Shown here in pieces: positions 48,561 to 60,798 of a stretch of 64,000 nt of DNA. A model generated the notes under the pieces. It ran no database searches. It was not told where the DNA came from and saw nothing but the letters and a program-made list of their open reading frames with translations. The translations under genes were made by a program, and so were the position numbers. The stretch comes from Crotophaga sulcirostris (Eukaryota; Chordata; Aves; Cuculiformes; Crotophagidae). The stretch spans positions 1-64,000 of the forward strand of contig VYZB01000525.1 of NCBI GenBank assembly GCA_013397455.1. The letters run 5' to 3'. Position 1 is the stretch's first letter, and each line of letters begins with the position of its first letter.

Positions 48561-51500
48561 TCAGAGGCTGTTGATTTCTGGCAGTGATCTTTTAGGTTTT
48601 TTTCTTTTTACTTTATAAACTCTGCTTAGAAGTTAAGGCTTTTAGCCCAAGTTAGGCTAAAGGAAAATACTGAAGAAAACAAACGTGAATGGATATGTAT
48701 GTTGCATATAGCAGTGAACCTTTAACCTCAGTATCCAAAACTGACTACAAGCTCTAGATTGAACTGGTTAAGATAATCAGAGAATATAAAAATTATGCTA
48801 AAGGCTAGCTCTGGAAAGTCCAGAGGGACAAGCTGGGAAGTCCTTATATGACAATGGAAAAAGGGCTCTGCCCTGATGTACTGTCTCTGTGGTGTTAAAT
48901 TCCTGTTTCCCCTGAGGTTCCCTGCTGCACTGATTTAACATCTTCCTGGGCTTCAGCTGTTACTTCTAACAGACTGGTTGCGTCATAGTTTGTGTGTTAT
49001 GTTAGATAGGACATGTGTGAATGTTTAGATGTTGCTTGCTCACTATGTTGGGAGTCAGCAGCTGCATCAGTACAGCTCTTCCTAGCATTGTGCCGGGCTT
49101 GTTTTCTGCATCCTTAAGGACAGTTCTTACATTTCAGTAGGACCTAGATCTTCCTGGCTCTATCTCATGACTGCCTGGGCTTGCAATTTCTGACCTCAAA
49201 GAGTAGTAGCATCAAAGTATGTAATTTGCACATGATTCTCATGCTGTTTGCTTGTATTGAAGCTTTCCTACACACTGTCTGAGAATATAAGGTATCAAAC
49301 TGTAATGACATTCCAATTTTATGGGGAGACCTTTACATTAACAATTTGAATATTTAGTGTCTAAATATTAAGTTATGGAAGGAAAGCATGCAGTAGTTAC
49401 ACCCAAGGTATTCAATTTTTGTCTGCTTTATTTAATTCTTTCAGTGAAGCATCATGGTTAAGTCAAAATTCTGTATCCAAGTGATGGTCCTCATTGGGTT
49501 ATGCACATCAGATTCATTAGTTTCACTTTGATACTAATTTGGAAAAGATTTTAAGGAAGTTGTATGTTATAGTATAGCTTTTTAGAAGAAAAAGTTCACA
49601 CATAGCATGAAACCTGTAAGATGTGGACAGTAGAGTAAAATAGTTGTAAGTAGAGGTAACATGTTGTTAGTTTGTTTTTGAGCATAAAAATGTGATACAC
49701 TAAGATAGCTGGAATCAGGGGGATAGAATTCATTTTCAGTCTTTTGGCCTGACTCAACCATCCATAGACTGTTTAAAGCTGCAGTCATTTAAAGATATCT
49801 CTATCCCTGCAATGAAAACTGTTTCCTAATCCCAGTTCTCAAGGGCATGTTGGATTAGTTTGAATAACAAATGCTTCTAATTGAGAGGAGTTGACATTGG
49901 ATAATACAAAATAAAGTTGGAAAGAGAATGAGGGTAGTGTAACCTTTGCAGGGATGTACTAATTTTTCTTTTGAAATGTATCTCATGGAAGACCATTATT
50001 ACAGGTGTTGATGTGCCACGGTTCTTAAAACCCTGTTCTCTGAGACTTCATGGATGCTGAGGCTGGATTAGCTTCATGGATCCTCATTTTCAATTGCTTG
50101 GCAACAGAGTGAGCAGAACTGACGGTTGTACTCTTGTCTGTTCTCTGTAGCTGCATGCAGAGAACGGCCTTTGGTTCCTTCCTTTTCCACCTTCCTAACA
50201 TCTTTACTCAGCTGCTGCTGTTTTTCCATGTACGTAAATCTCATTCCTGCTAAAGAGATGAAAGCTTACTAGAGGATGAGCTTTACATGGCAGTGAGTAC
50301 TATTTACAACATACTTGTGCTGGGGCAAATGCAATTATCAAAGGAGGTGGTTTAAAACCATGGCTAGAAAGAAAGGAGGAGATGTATGTGGTGGGATCTC
50401 AGATTTCTGGTGTCAGCACTTTGGCTATTACAAATGAAAAGGAGAGGTAGTAAAGAGCCTCTATTCTGTTCTGTGACAGCTTTTGTTCTTTTTTTCTCTG
50501 TGTTGACTCAGCAATGTGTGCCGGCTCATGCAGAAAGTCGTTTATTAAATGTATTGAAGGTTTTGCTGGTTTTGAAGTAAAAAAAGTGAGCTGCTTTTGC
50601 CACAAGAGGGAGAACATGAGAAACGCCAGAGAGAGGAAACTGCACTGTGACAGTTCTGCTCATGCCTTCATTTTAGGCCCCACAAAGGGAGAGGGAGATT
50701 TCTGGGGCTGGATTCCTCCTGTCATTATGCCCATACTTACTGGAAAGCACAGATGCTGGAGATGCTAACAGTCTAGCTAAGCCTTGCATAATCAGTGTTG
50801 CCTAGTGGTTCTTACATGAATTATGATTAGATCTCAGCTTGAGGTATACATTACCAAGATTTTATTAATCAAACTTGCAGACTGATTTATTCAGTGAGTC
50901 AGTCATAGTGCTGAAGCCAGGGCTTAGAGCCCAGGGAAGAAATAACATCGATGATTAGAATTCATTGTTGCTTGTGTCTGCTTGGCACTCTGTTGCTAAA
51001 CCCATTTAACTAAATGGATATTGATTTTTAGTTAATTCACTATCCAACCAAGCCATGCTGATATACCTTTAATGTACCCTGACTTCAGTTATGCTGAAGG
51101 GCTGCATCTATTTAACTGCTTTGGTTTTTATGTCAATTTAGTTTTATCTGTGTAGAAGTGAATATTGACAAGAACAAAGTGTTTCATAATGGGATTTTGC
51201 ATTGTAAGCTTGTTCTATCAGCTCAGGTTTTACTCATGTTCAGCTTTTCACTTGGTCTTCAGTGATGATGTTTTCTGGGTTTATTTTTTGTTTTAGAAAA
51301 TCCACCTCGACTGATTGTATATTAACACTATAAGAATCAAGCACTTCCAAGTCAAGAAACAGCTAACCTAAAGCTGTCTTTTTCTTTCTTCTGCTTGCTG
51401 CAGGTGTGCTGTTATAATAGATGACTCAGTCACCTAGTCATTTTGTCTTATAGCATCATGTTCTTCTTTTTCCTTTTAAATTTTCCTAAATTTTGAAGAG

Positions 51501-51601
51501 ATACTTTTCAGTCCCCTGGTATTGTAATCAACTTGCAGAGTCCATGAAAGGCATCTGCAAAAGTTAATTGCACAGGCTGCTCAGCACTTCTGAGGTGGTG
51601 G

Positions 51602-52298
51602 TGTGGTTTAGCCCTTAGCCAGCAGCTAAACAGTATGCACCCAGTCTCTTACCACCACCCTGTGTGCCCCTCTTCCCCTTCCCCTTGGTGGGATGGGGAG
51701 GAGAATTGGAAAAGAGAAGAAAAACTCATTGGTTGAGATAAGGACAGTTTTAATAGAACAATAAAGAAGAGAGAATAATAATAATACATAAAAGAATATA
51801 TTAAAATACAGCTGCTCTCCACCCAATGATTAGCCTATCTTGAGCAGCGATTCCAGCAAGCTCAGATGTCACAGCAAGCGGAGCAATAGCAGTGAGGGGA
51901 ACACCAAATGGGGAACCCAGATCACCTCACCACTCCCCGGCCAAATTCCCATTTTTATACTGAGCATGATGTTGTGGTATGGAACATTACATTGGCCAGT
52001 TTGGATTAGCTGTCTTGGCTCTGTACTTGTACATTAGCAAAACATGAGTAACTGAGAAATCCTTGATTTCTTAGCAATAGCTAAAAGAAAAATCCATGTA
52101 TTTTCTATATCCTTATCATACTAAAACTAAAATAAGCAGCAGCTACTGGGAAGAAAATTAATTCTATCCCAGCCAAGCATATGCATTTCCTGGCAACAAC
52201 TAAATCAATATATGTTACCAATATCATTCTCACACTAAACCCAAAACACAGCATGTACTGGGTAAAAAAATTATTCTCTCTCAACCAAAACCAGGGCA
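51602..52298 (-). mobile_element. Solo LTR of an endogenous retrovirus, antisense, with exact target duplication
   Basis: A 697-base block starting TGTGGTTTAG and ending CCAGGGCA, flanked by an exact 5-base duplication GGTGG (51597-51601 and 52299-52303). The terminal motif GGTTTAGCCCTTAGCCAGCAG and the CCCAGCCAA/AACCAAAACCAG ends match an abundant avian ERV LTR family that I recognise but cannot name precisely. On the minus strand, TATAAAA (plus-strand TTTTATA near 51954-51960) precedes ATTAAA (plus-strand TTTAAT near 51750-51755), in the correct order for promoter and polyadenylation signal. No internal retroviral genes adjoin. Within the U3 end there is a tandem duplication with a period of about 112 bases. 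Confidence 0.88.
52090..52298. repeat. Tandem duplication (period about 112 bases) at the U3 end of the LTR
   Basis: TACTGGGAAGAAAATTAATT at 52144 is paralleled by TACTGGGTAAAAAAATTATT at 52256. Both are preceded by ACTAAAAC/ACTAAACC-type sequence and followed by TCCCAGCCAAG or TCAACCAAAACCAG. The inner copy therefore looks like a second LTR terminus lying inside the element. Confidence 0.75.
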
Positions 52299-52303
52299 GG
52301 TGG

Positions 52304-55300
52304 GTGGAATATAAAGCAGCAAGTAGATCTGCTGGGAATGTGTATATTTGTGTGGCAGGTTCACGTTGTGGATGTTGCATGACAGAGAACAGAGCAATAG
52401 GAGTTCCTACACTGCTGGCTCTACTGATGGATACTGTGCGACTGGTAACCCCTTGCTCCATTCGTCTGCCAGCAGTTCCCTGCCTGATTGTTCTCTAGTC
52501 TGTCATGATGGTAAATTGTGCAGGGCTTGGACCATCTCTTCTTGTGGTCTAAAAACATCATGCACATCTTCATTAGCTACCACTCCCACCTTAAACTATT
52601 TTTAGTTGTTGTTTGTCTCAACCAGTTGTTACATCTATCTTGTAGACAGTCAAGACTGCCAGCTGCAAGTTTAGACAACACCTAGCACTTTGCAGCCCAG
52701 ACTTAGTGAACATCTTTCGTCACTACTGTGACTCTGTTTTAGAATTCTGTATTTTAGAGTGGTATGACACAACTGATTTCTGATATGGATAGAATTTTAA
52801 CTGTGACTTCTGTGTCAGCTGTTTCAATGGTGGTGGTATCAGCTGTTCCTTAGTGCATCTCAGGTACCAAGTTCATAAACTGAGAGAGGTAAAGTTTGAG
52901 GCATAATTTGAGGGAGAAAATTGAACAATAGTGGCATGTAAAAGAGCAAGTTGAATTCATTTTTTTTCCTGAAAATTGAGGGGAAAAAAAATCCACTTTC
53001 TCTAGCCAAAGTAAAATCTTCACAGTTTAGGTAGGTATATTCATTTAGGACATTTCATCCCGTATTTACAGCTTTTTAAAACTGTCAGGACAGCCTGAGG
53101 TTTCAAAAAGATTAATCCAGAGGTGCCAAGCATACACCACACAGGCCAGAACATTCCCCTCTCATCATGTTTGTTGGTGGTTCTTCAGATGTGGGTAGGA
53201 AGTGGGTCGAGGACTGGAGGGATCATTCTGGTAGTCCTGTTCCTGCTGTGCACCTACCCAGAGGCTCCATAGATTTTTCCCAGTATGTGAACAAAGTAAA
53301 CCTTTTGGGTGAATAAAATGCTAACAACTCCTGTGCATGCAATAAGGACACATCTCATGATGTGTTGGAAAGTGCAGGGAACACGTGCATTTGACTCTCT
53401 ACGTGCACATTCCATCACAAGATGTCAACCGTCCCTGTTGTGTGACACCTACCTGGCATGTGATACATCTCTAATGACATGATGGGTTGTGTAAAATTCT
53501 TATGGACCTCCAGAAGAAGTTATTAATTCCATACCAGGTGAGTGGTTGAGCACCACTTTGTTAGTGTGTGTGTGTTTTGGTTTTACATCAGGCAGAGGTA
53601 TTTCCCATGATAAATAGCTAGGCAGATAGAAGACCCCTGTCACTCCTGGTTGCTGCCCTTGCCTCTCTAGGAGCTCACCACATGGCCAGTAACTCAAGTG
53701 CCACAAACTGAACTTCACAGTGGAGTTAGTTTTATGAAGCATGGGGCATGTGAATAAGGAAAATAGTGTCATGGCCTCAAGGTGGTTGAGAATGCAGGTT
53801 ATGCCTTACCATAAGCTGAAGTCTGTAATATTCATCTTTTGAATGATGTGAACCTCTACTGCAAATAGACTTGCTACTTTTTTTTTCACATGGAAACAGC
53901 TGCCCATTTTTATATGAGCCTATGGGAAAATCCAGTATTTGTCCAATTAGAAATAATTCTGAAACTGTTCAGATAGCCGTGCCCACTCAAAGGGCAGCCC
54001 TTGCAGCAGTAGCAAGGCGTTGTGCCAAAGACCATGAAGAGTTCCAACTGTGAGCAGATGTGAGAGAGCAGCCTCTGGATACCCAAGCACTGCTCCCTCC
54101 CAGCTATCATTTCTTTCACAGCTGTGGGAATGCTTAAACATTATGGATGGCTAGGGAGAAGGGGAGAAAAGATCACTGTGACTTTCAAATATTTGGCTGA
54201 ATGCTGGATATGTTGCTGTGGGCAGCTTGCAACTGCGGCCCTGAGAGAGAGATTCAAAAATTACTGGGTTTTATTTTTAAAGTGTGTTTAATTCCAAGTT
54301 TTTTTCTCAGAATGTGAAGCCCTTCTTGGCATGCTGAGGCTCGCCTGCCCTTCTTTGCTCTCCTTGCCCTGACCTTGTCTGTCTCATTCATTCCCCTCAG
54401 CTGTTATTAATAGAGACCACTTAGTTTATTTTTCATTCTCTTTCTTTCAGCTATTCCCACTCCACTTCCTGTTCTATCTCAGCTGTCTCTAGTTCCTCAA
54501 GAAGTGAGGAAGCTAGTGTAGATAGAGGGGTTAGGTTGCTGTCTCCAGGAGGTATTTACCTGCCAGATTCTAATCCCATTGCTGCCCCCACATGATTGGA
54601 TAGCATTTAGGGACTTGCTTGCAACAATTGTGTTTAATGACTTACATGACTCAGCTGGCCTTCCTTAGGTATCAGTTTGAAATGCTCAGCCCATGTAACT
54701 ACTGTTCTTTCCCCTGCAGGCATCCCTTTGGGTGCTGGAGTTGGGAGCAGAGGGTATCCAAGGCACGTGAAGTGTCAGTGCTAGGATTTCCCTCTGTGCA
54801 TTCAAAGAATGTTTAGGTTTAGTTTGTCATCAAAAAGGGCATTATCGTCAGAGTTGGATTAAGGGAAAGAATTGTAGAGACTGAAATTACTTGGTGGGTG
54901 TTGTGAGCTCAGAGAACTGTTTGTGCTAAAAAAATGGGGGAGACAATTTAAACTTTATTTTAAAATGGTGTTTTCCATATCACTTTAAATGGGTGAAAAA
55001 TGTGTGAGTAATTTTCACCTGGAAGGGACAAATTCCAGATTAATTGAGAGGTTTTTTTTAGTTGATGCAGAATTGGTTATGGGGTTGGAGAAGAATGTTC
55101 TGATGAAAAACAGGACACATCTGAAAATGGGAAAAGGAAGCAGGGAGTTGGGGGAAAACATGGATTCCACATTGAATCATTATTGTTCCTTTCTGTTGTT
55201 TTCCTGTATAAGCCTAAAGTGCCACTCCAGTTGCTTATGGTGGGAGAGATTCTGCAGGAACTAAAGCTCCTAGAGAACTCATGATTGGGTCAGCTAACCC

Positions 55301-57619
55301 CCTCTTTTTACAGATTTGGCCATTGGTGCTCCAGATTGTCGGCTTTCAGATTGCTTTGCTTTTTTTTTTTTTTCTTACTTACTGTTAGCAGCATGACCCT
55401 GTGCTGTTTTAATATCCCTTCTAGTAAGTTCTGCATCACCTGGTTTTTTTTCTGCTCACTTTCTTGTCTTGAAGCCATGGAGTACTACAGGGAAAATGCT
55501 TCCAACAGACATGATACATTGTTCAGGATGAGGGTCAACCTGAATTGTTCCTATTGTGTATTCTCCATGGTCTGAGGTTTGTGTAACGTTCTCCGAGTTA
55601 TTTCTGGATAGTTTTGTAGACATTAATGCTAAGGTTCAGTTATCAGATCCCATTGCAAAGGGTGCTGTCTTACAATATAAGTGGATAGATTTACAGGAAA
55701 TCTCAGAGAAACATGAAACCACATTAAGGCACATGTGCTAGTGCAGGACAGTGAGGTTTATACCTACTAGTCATAACTCCAGAACTGTTCCTATTCTGGT
55801 TGAATAGCAAGTCAGCACACTCAAAAACAGTGGTTTATAAAAAAAATTATATGTGCAGGAAGAATGGGTAGAATTAGTTCTGAGTCACATATATAGTTGT
55901 GATAGTCTTGCCAAACTGTTTACGTTAGCCTGCGTGTAGGCTGTGTAGTAGCAGAACTGTCAGTAACAATTTTACTCTAACCTTGCTTTTTCATAGGCAG
56001 ATCTTCAATCCTAGTTACCTAGTAATTCTGTTGAAAACTAAAACTTTGACAGAAATCTGCTTTTCACAGAAATCAGGATTTTTACAGTTTTAGTAAAATC
56101 ACTTAATTCAGATGAGAGTGGCAGGGATAGTTCGGGCCATGAAGCTGGAAAGGTATTCAGCTGGGGATATAGCAGGTAACTGTATGATAACATGTAAGTT
56201 CACAGAGCCGTGTAATGTTTTGGAATAGGATTGATGATGTGAGATCTCCTGTTTTGCAGCCCAAACTGTGCTTTCTTTGCTGCTTTCATTGCACACAAAT
56301 TCCTCCATAATTAGCCATTCCCTATTAACTCTCATTGTTGACAGGACTCATTTTTCCATAACATACACACTGTTTTCAATGGACGTATGTACAACAATAT
56401 GTGGTTGACGTCCAAACAATGTGTGGTTATTTCTGTATTTGTAACCTATATAGAATTCTTTTCTGTGCTTCTGTCACTACAATTTGCAATACTTCTACTA
56501 TCTTCACATGCTCTCACACATACACATGCTCTCACACTGTTCTACTTATAGATCTTTATGAAGATATTATCTGAATATTAAATAAAACATTACAAGATAT
56601 GTGAGAGAAATATTGGATGCCTCTAAATGGAGTAGATCTGAATGCAAACAAAAATCAAGATACAAGACCTGAAGCACAACTGAGACTAGAGCCTCATACT
56701 GTGTATTGTGATGAGAGATTTGACAGGTACTGAAGAGCTGACAGTCTGAGGCTGTTTCAAGAATTTAACATGATTTTAGAGCTGGTAGTACCAAAGATGT
56801 AGCCATGTGATACAAAGTACTGTTCTGATGTAAATTCATTTTGATGTTCAAGTTTATGGGTGAAAAAAAGAAAAAGATGTACCCCCCAGGCTGTAAACCA
56901 GCAAGCTTTATTTCGACTCAGATATGGTCTGCTTATATCATTCCAGTTTTATGTTGGATTAGGTATCTTTTCTCATGCAGCTGGCATAAAGATGATGTAA
57001 ACTCTCTACTGTGTTCTTTCGCTAACTTGACAGAAAGCTTATTATGTCCATGCCTGATCTAGCTCTGTCATGCCTTATTAAGAGATCTGGTAGCTTAGAA
57101 CCAGCATTAATTGTTGTGGAACCTCTGCCATGTTAGGCAAGACAGAAATAAGATGTCATCTTCACTCCTTCCCGTATGGGCAGTTACGGCAAAGGGAACA
57201 AAAACCATGTTTCAGTTCAGAGCAGAGCTGTCCTTCTTCCTACTCTGCTGCTGGCTATCACATGTCCCTTCTCAAGTTTAGTACGCTGTGTGCTATGATA
57301 ATGCCTTTTTGAGAAGCCCTTCTGAGTTTTGAGTCCCTCTGACAGTGTTTGTGTTCCACACAATTTGGGTTACTGCAGTAAGGAATTCGTTACTATGGGA
57401 TATGGTACTGTGGCAAAATCCAAGCATGTTGCTCCTGATGCTCTTCTCTGCTTGTTTTATAGTCTCATTGTACCAAACCAATTCCACTTTGTCTGGAATA
57501 TCTGCCCTTTATAAACCAACACTGTCTCTGAAATCTATCATTTACCACAATCCTGTTGATTAGTCCTCTTCCTATTACTTATATTCTTGCTTGGAGGAGG
57601 GATCTGGTTCAGGCCAGTA
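52304..57619 (+). other. Intron between the LTR and a long CR1 copy
   Basis: No recognised exon. Short direct repeats occur, for example CACATGCTCTCACA twice with an 18-base period near 56505-56536. A 7-base inverted pair TGGACGT/ACGTCCA lies at 56380-56414. T-runs are present at 55361-55373. Confidence 0.5.
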
Positions 57620-58538
57620 ATAAGATCAAGTGCACCCTCAGCAAGCCTGCAGATGACACCAAGCTGAGTGGGGCAGTTGTCACACCAGAAGGACGGGATG
57701 TCATCCAGAGGGACCTGGACAACCGGGAGAAGTGGGCCTGTGTGAACCTCATGAGGTTCAACAAGGCCAAGTGCAAGGTCTTACACCTGGGTTGGGGCAA
57801 TCTGTTGTTTCAATACAGGCTGAGGAACGACATGATTGAGAGCAACCCTAGGAACAGGGACTTGGAGGTGCTGATTGGTGAGAAGCTCAACATGAGCTGG
57901 CAGTTGTCGCTTGGAGCCCAGAAGGCCAACCATGTTCTAGGCTCCATCAAAAGAAGCGCAGCCAGCAGGTCGAGGGAGGTGATTCTACCCCTCTGCTCCA
58001 CTCTCGTGAGACCCCACCTGGAGCATTGTGTCCAGTTCTGGAACCCCCAACATAAGAAGGATATGGAACTGCTGGAATGGATCCAAAGGAAGACCATGAA
58101 GATGATGAGCGGTCTGGAGCACCTCTGCTATGAGGACAGGATGCGAGAGTTGGTGTTGTTCATCCTGGAGAAGAGAAGGCTCTGGGGAGACCTTCTAGTG
58201 GCCTTCCAGTACCTGAAGGGGGCCTACAAGAAAGCTGAGGAGGGACTTCTTACAGGGGCAGGTTGTCACAGGTCGAGGGGGAATGGCTTTAAGTTGGAAG
58301 GGGAGAGATTTAGATTTGACTTTAGGAAGAAATTATTCATGCTGAGGGTGGTGAGGCCCTGATACAGGTTGTCCGGGGAAGCTGTGGCTGCCCCCTCCCT
58401 GGAGGTGTTCAAGGCCAGGCTGGATGGGGCCTGGAGCAGCCTGGGCTGGTGGGAGATGTCCCTGCCCATGGCAGGGGGGTTGGAACTGGATGATCTTTAA
58501 GGTCCTTTCCAACCCAAATCATTCTATGATTCTATGAC
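57620..58538 (+). mobile_element. CR1 LINE, 3' 0.9 kb with ORF2 C-terminus broken by one stop
   Basis: The largest CR1 copy here, in the same sense as ARHGAP22. The frame carries the end of the reverse-transcriptase domain and the C-terminal region: LSKPADDTKLSGAVV, LDNREKWACVNLMRFNKAKC, LVRPHLEHCVQFWNPQ, ELLEWIQRKTMKMMSGLEHL and RFDFRKKLF. It meets a TGA at 58360-58362, where relatives have tryptophan. The same frame continues open past it to a TAA at 58498-58500, so the break is a single point nonsense change. The 3' UTR is short and ends with ATTCTATGATTCTATG, the CR1 tail. Endonuclease and catalytic reverse-transcriptase parts are absent, so it is immobile. Confidence 0.94.
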
Positions 58539-58799
58539 ATGGATTATTCCTCTTTCTTTTTCTGCCTGCTTGTAAATTATCAATGATTATAACATTAAGG
58601 TTGACAGCTAGAGATTTTGCACTTAATAGCAATGTAAGCTTGATCCCAGTGTTCTCCTTTAATGTAGAGTTAGTGCCAGGTGTAGAACACAGGCTGGTGT
58701 CCACTCAGCAAACCTACTGTCATGTGTGTGAGGTCATTACAGCAAAATTAGGAAACCTAATTATTTTAAGTCTTATGTGAGGTCCCGTAGGTCCAACCA

Positions 58800-59330
58800 G
58801 CAATCTTAGCTCTGTTTTGTCAGATCCTGGATGGAGTGGGCGAAATGCCATGTAGATCTCCCAGAGTTCCCAGTCTGGGAACTAGCCCCTGGCCTTCTAA
58901 GGAATCAGTCTGGGAGGACTGTAGTGAAAAGTGCTGAAAAAAAAAAGGTAGTCCTTTAGAGGACCACAGGAAAGACCTGAAAGCTACACCGGATGGTGTG
59001 GCAGGTGAGAAGACTCTCGTCTCCTGCTCACATTACCACCTCAGAAGAATCGGATGCAGAGATGCTCTCCCTTCCAGAGATCCCCTCCCTAGGTGACCCA
59101 GTCCGACTCTTAGTAGGATTCACTTGTCTCCTTTACACTGGGAAAGAAAAACTTGGGCAGCCTATCGTGACTAGGTTGGGGTGGCAGATCCACCCCAGAC
59201 GACACAGCCCTTCATACGTAGTCTGGCTGGCCTGCCGGACACAGGCGTCTATGTACAAAACTGTTGTGTTTGGCAGAGTTATAGGCAACTGAGGGAGGGT
59301 TACAGTGGGTACTGCTGGGCAACCGAATGA
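58800..59330. other. Unexplained CpG-retaining segment with a 100-codon open frame
   Basis: Base composition differs from the surrounding intron: GC-richer, with about ten CpGs in 400 bases where the neighbours are CpG-poor. An open plus-strand frame runs from 58993 (GTG first codon) to a stop at 59290-59292. It holds an acidic SEESDAEMLSLPEIPSLGD stretch but no domain I know. It lies just after a CR1 end. It could be a relatively young insertion such as retroviral internal sequence, a lncRNA exon, or chance. Confidence 0.3.
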
Positions 59331-60777
59331 GGAAGCAATGTCCCCAGCCTGGCAGGAAAACAAAATACTGTGTTTAAGTAAGAGTTGAATGTAGGGAAAT
59401 CGGACATTGTAATTTTTTAATCCCACTTCTCTTGCTCAGTGGATTACTGTGATATGGCCTCTTAGGCTTGCTGGTCTGATCCAGAGCAATGTTGTTGCTT
59501 GCTCCTTTTGTGGCAGTGCTGTGGGCAGAGTTTCAGGAAAGGTGGCAGTGACTGAGCAGTGGCTTCTGAAATTGCTCCTTGACCATGCATAGTGGATAGG
59601 CAGTACATGACAGCATGTCTGTTGCACACTTTCAGCTGCTGTACAGTGAGACATCCTGTTCAACGTGCATCAAAATAGGAAAAGTCTGAAGCATTCTCAG
59701 CTAATGTACTGCTCACTGTTGCTCTAATTAGCATATTAAAAAAGATCTAAGGAGGTAAGATGAATCTAGAAAGTGTTGCCACGCTGGCTGCAGCAGCCTG
59801 TTCAGAGCTTCTAAAAATAACCACCTATGGATCAAAGCCATGAGTGCTACAATTGAAAATGCAGACATCCTACAGTTGTACTGCGAAAGCACATTGTACA
59901 CACATAGTGCAGGAATGGGGAAAAAACAGCCAAGCCAAAAATCTAGATGAAGAGGACGTGTCTTTTTTTCCCTTCTCCACCCCAACACCAGCAAAATTCT
60001 GGTATCCTGGGGAAGATCATCAAACTCTGCCAGGCAGTTTCAGAGTCTGAAATGCAAGAATAAGCTGCTATTAATGTTATTCCTCTTTCAACCCACTTTT
60101 ATTGAGGGTCTAGCTTATCCAGTGAGATGCATGAGACAACATCACTGTAATGTTATTGAATATCAGAATTTTTTTTACATTTGTTGTGAATGTGGTGGAC
60201 TGTTTTGGTTCCTCTTTTGCTCAGCTCCTGTTCTGTGCATACACCTCCTAACTGATAAATTGGAAAATCTAGAAGTAGTTTATAAAAACATAAAGCAAAA
60301 CCTGGCATTTAGGAGAGCACGCTGTAAAAGAAACAGTCACCTGAATTCCCAGTGCTGCTCTGCATACTTTTTTTCACAGGAATGGTGCTGAAGAAACAAA
60401 AACCACTACAGCACTGCTGGCTTGAGTAGAGCAATGCTATCTGGAAAGCTGAGTTTATAGGGGGCTGACACTTGCATCTGTAAATTTACAGTCAGCCCCA
60501 GATTTTGTGCCCCAAGACTCACCTGAGTCCTGGAGCAGCATGTCTTCTGTGATACAACAGGATGCGGCTGAATATTTATTGACAACTTTATATCCATTTA
60601 AAAATTAGAGAAAATACCTTCAGTTATACAGTTCCAGATGCTTTATTTCTGACGACGACTTCAGTAACCCATTTCTTATGGTTGTCTGTCCAGTTTTACT
60701 CAACAGAGATATGCCTTCCTGTAAAACAGATTTAGGACTTTGATCATGTTCTTGATCTCCCCTATTTTATTGCAACA

Positions 60778-60798
60778 GGATAATTAAATTAATTATCC
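60778..60798. promoter_or_regulatory. Palindromic TAAT-type site
   Basis: Ten-base arms GGATAATTAA and TTAATTATCC are separated by one base, giving paired homeodomain cores (TAATTA) in a perfect inverted repeat. It may bind dimeric homeodomain proteins; whether it does so in the cell is unknown. Confidence 0.25.

Larger units (their letters stand above)
41469..51596 (+). other. Intron between the two solo LTRs
   Basis: About 10 kb without a recognised exon. MIR-like scraps lie at 43941-44000 and 44458-44520. A motif-dense segment at 48405-48560 resembles conserved noncoding DNA and is described in the findings. Confidence 0.5.
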
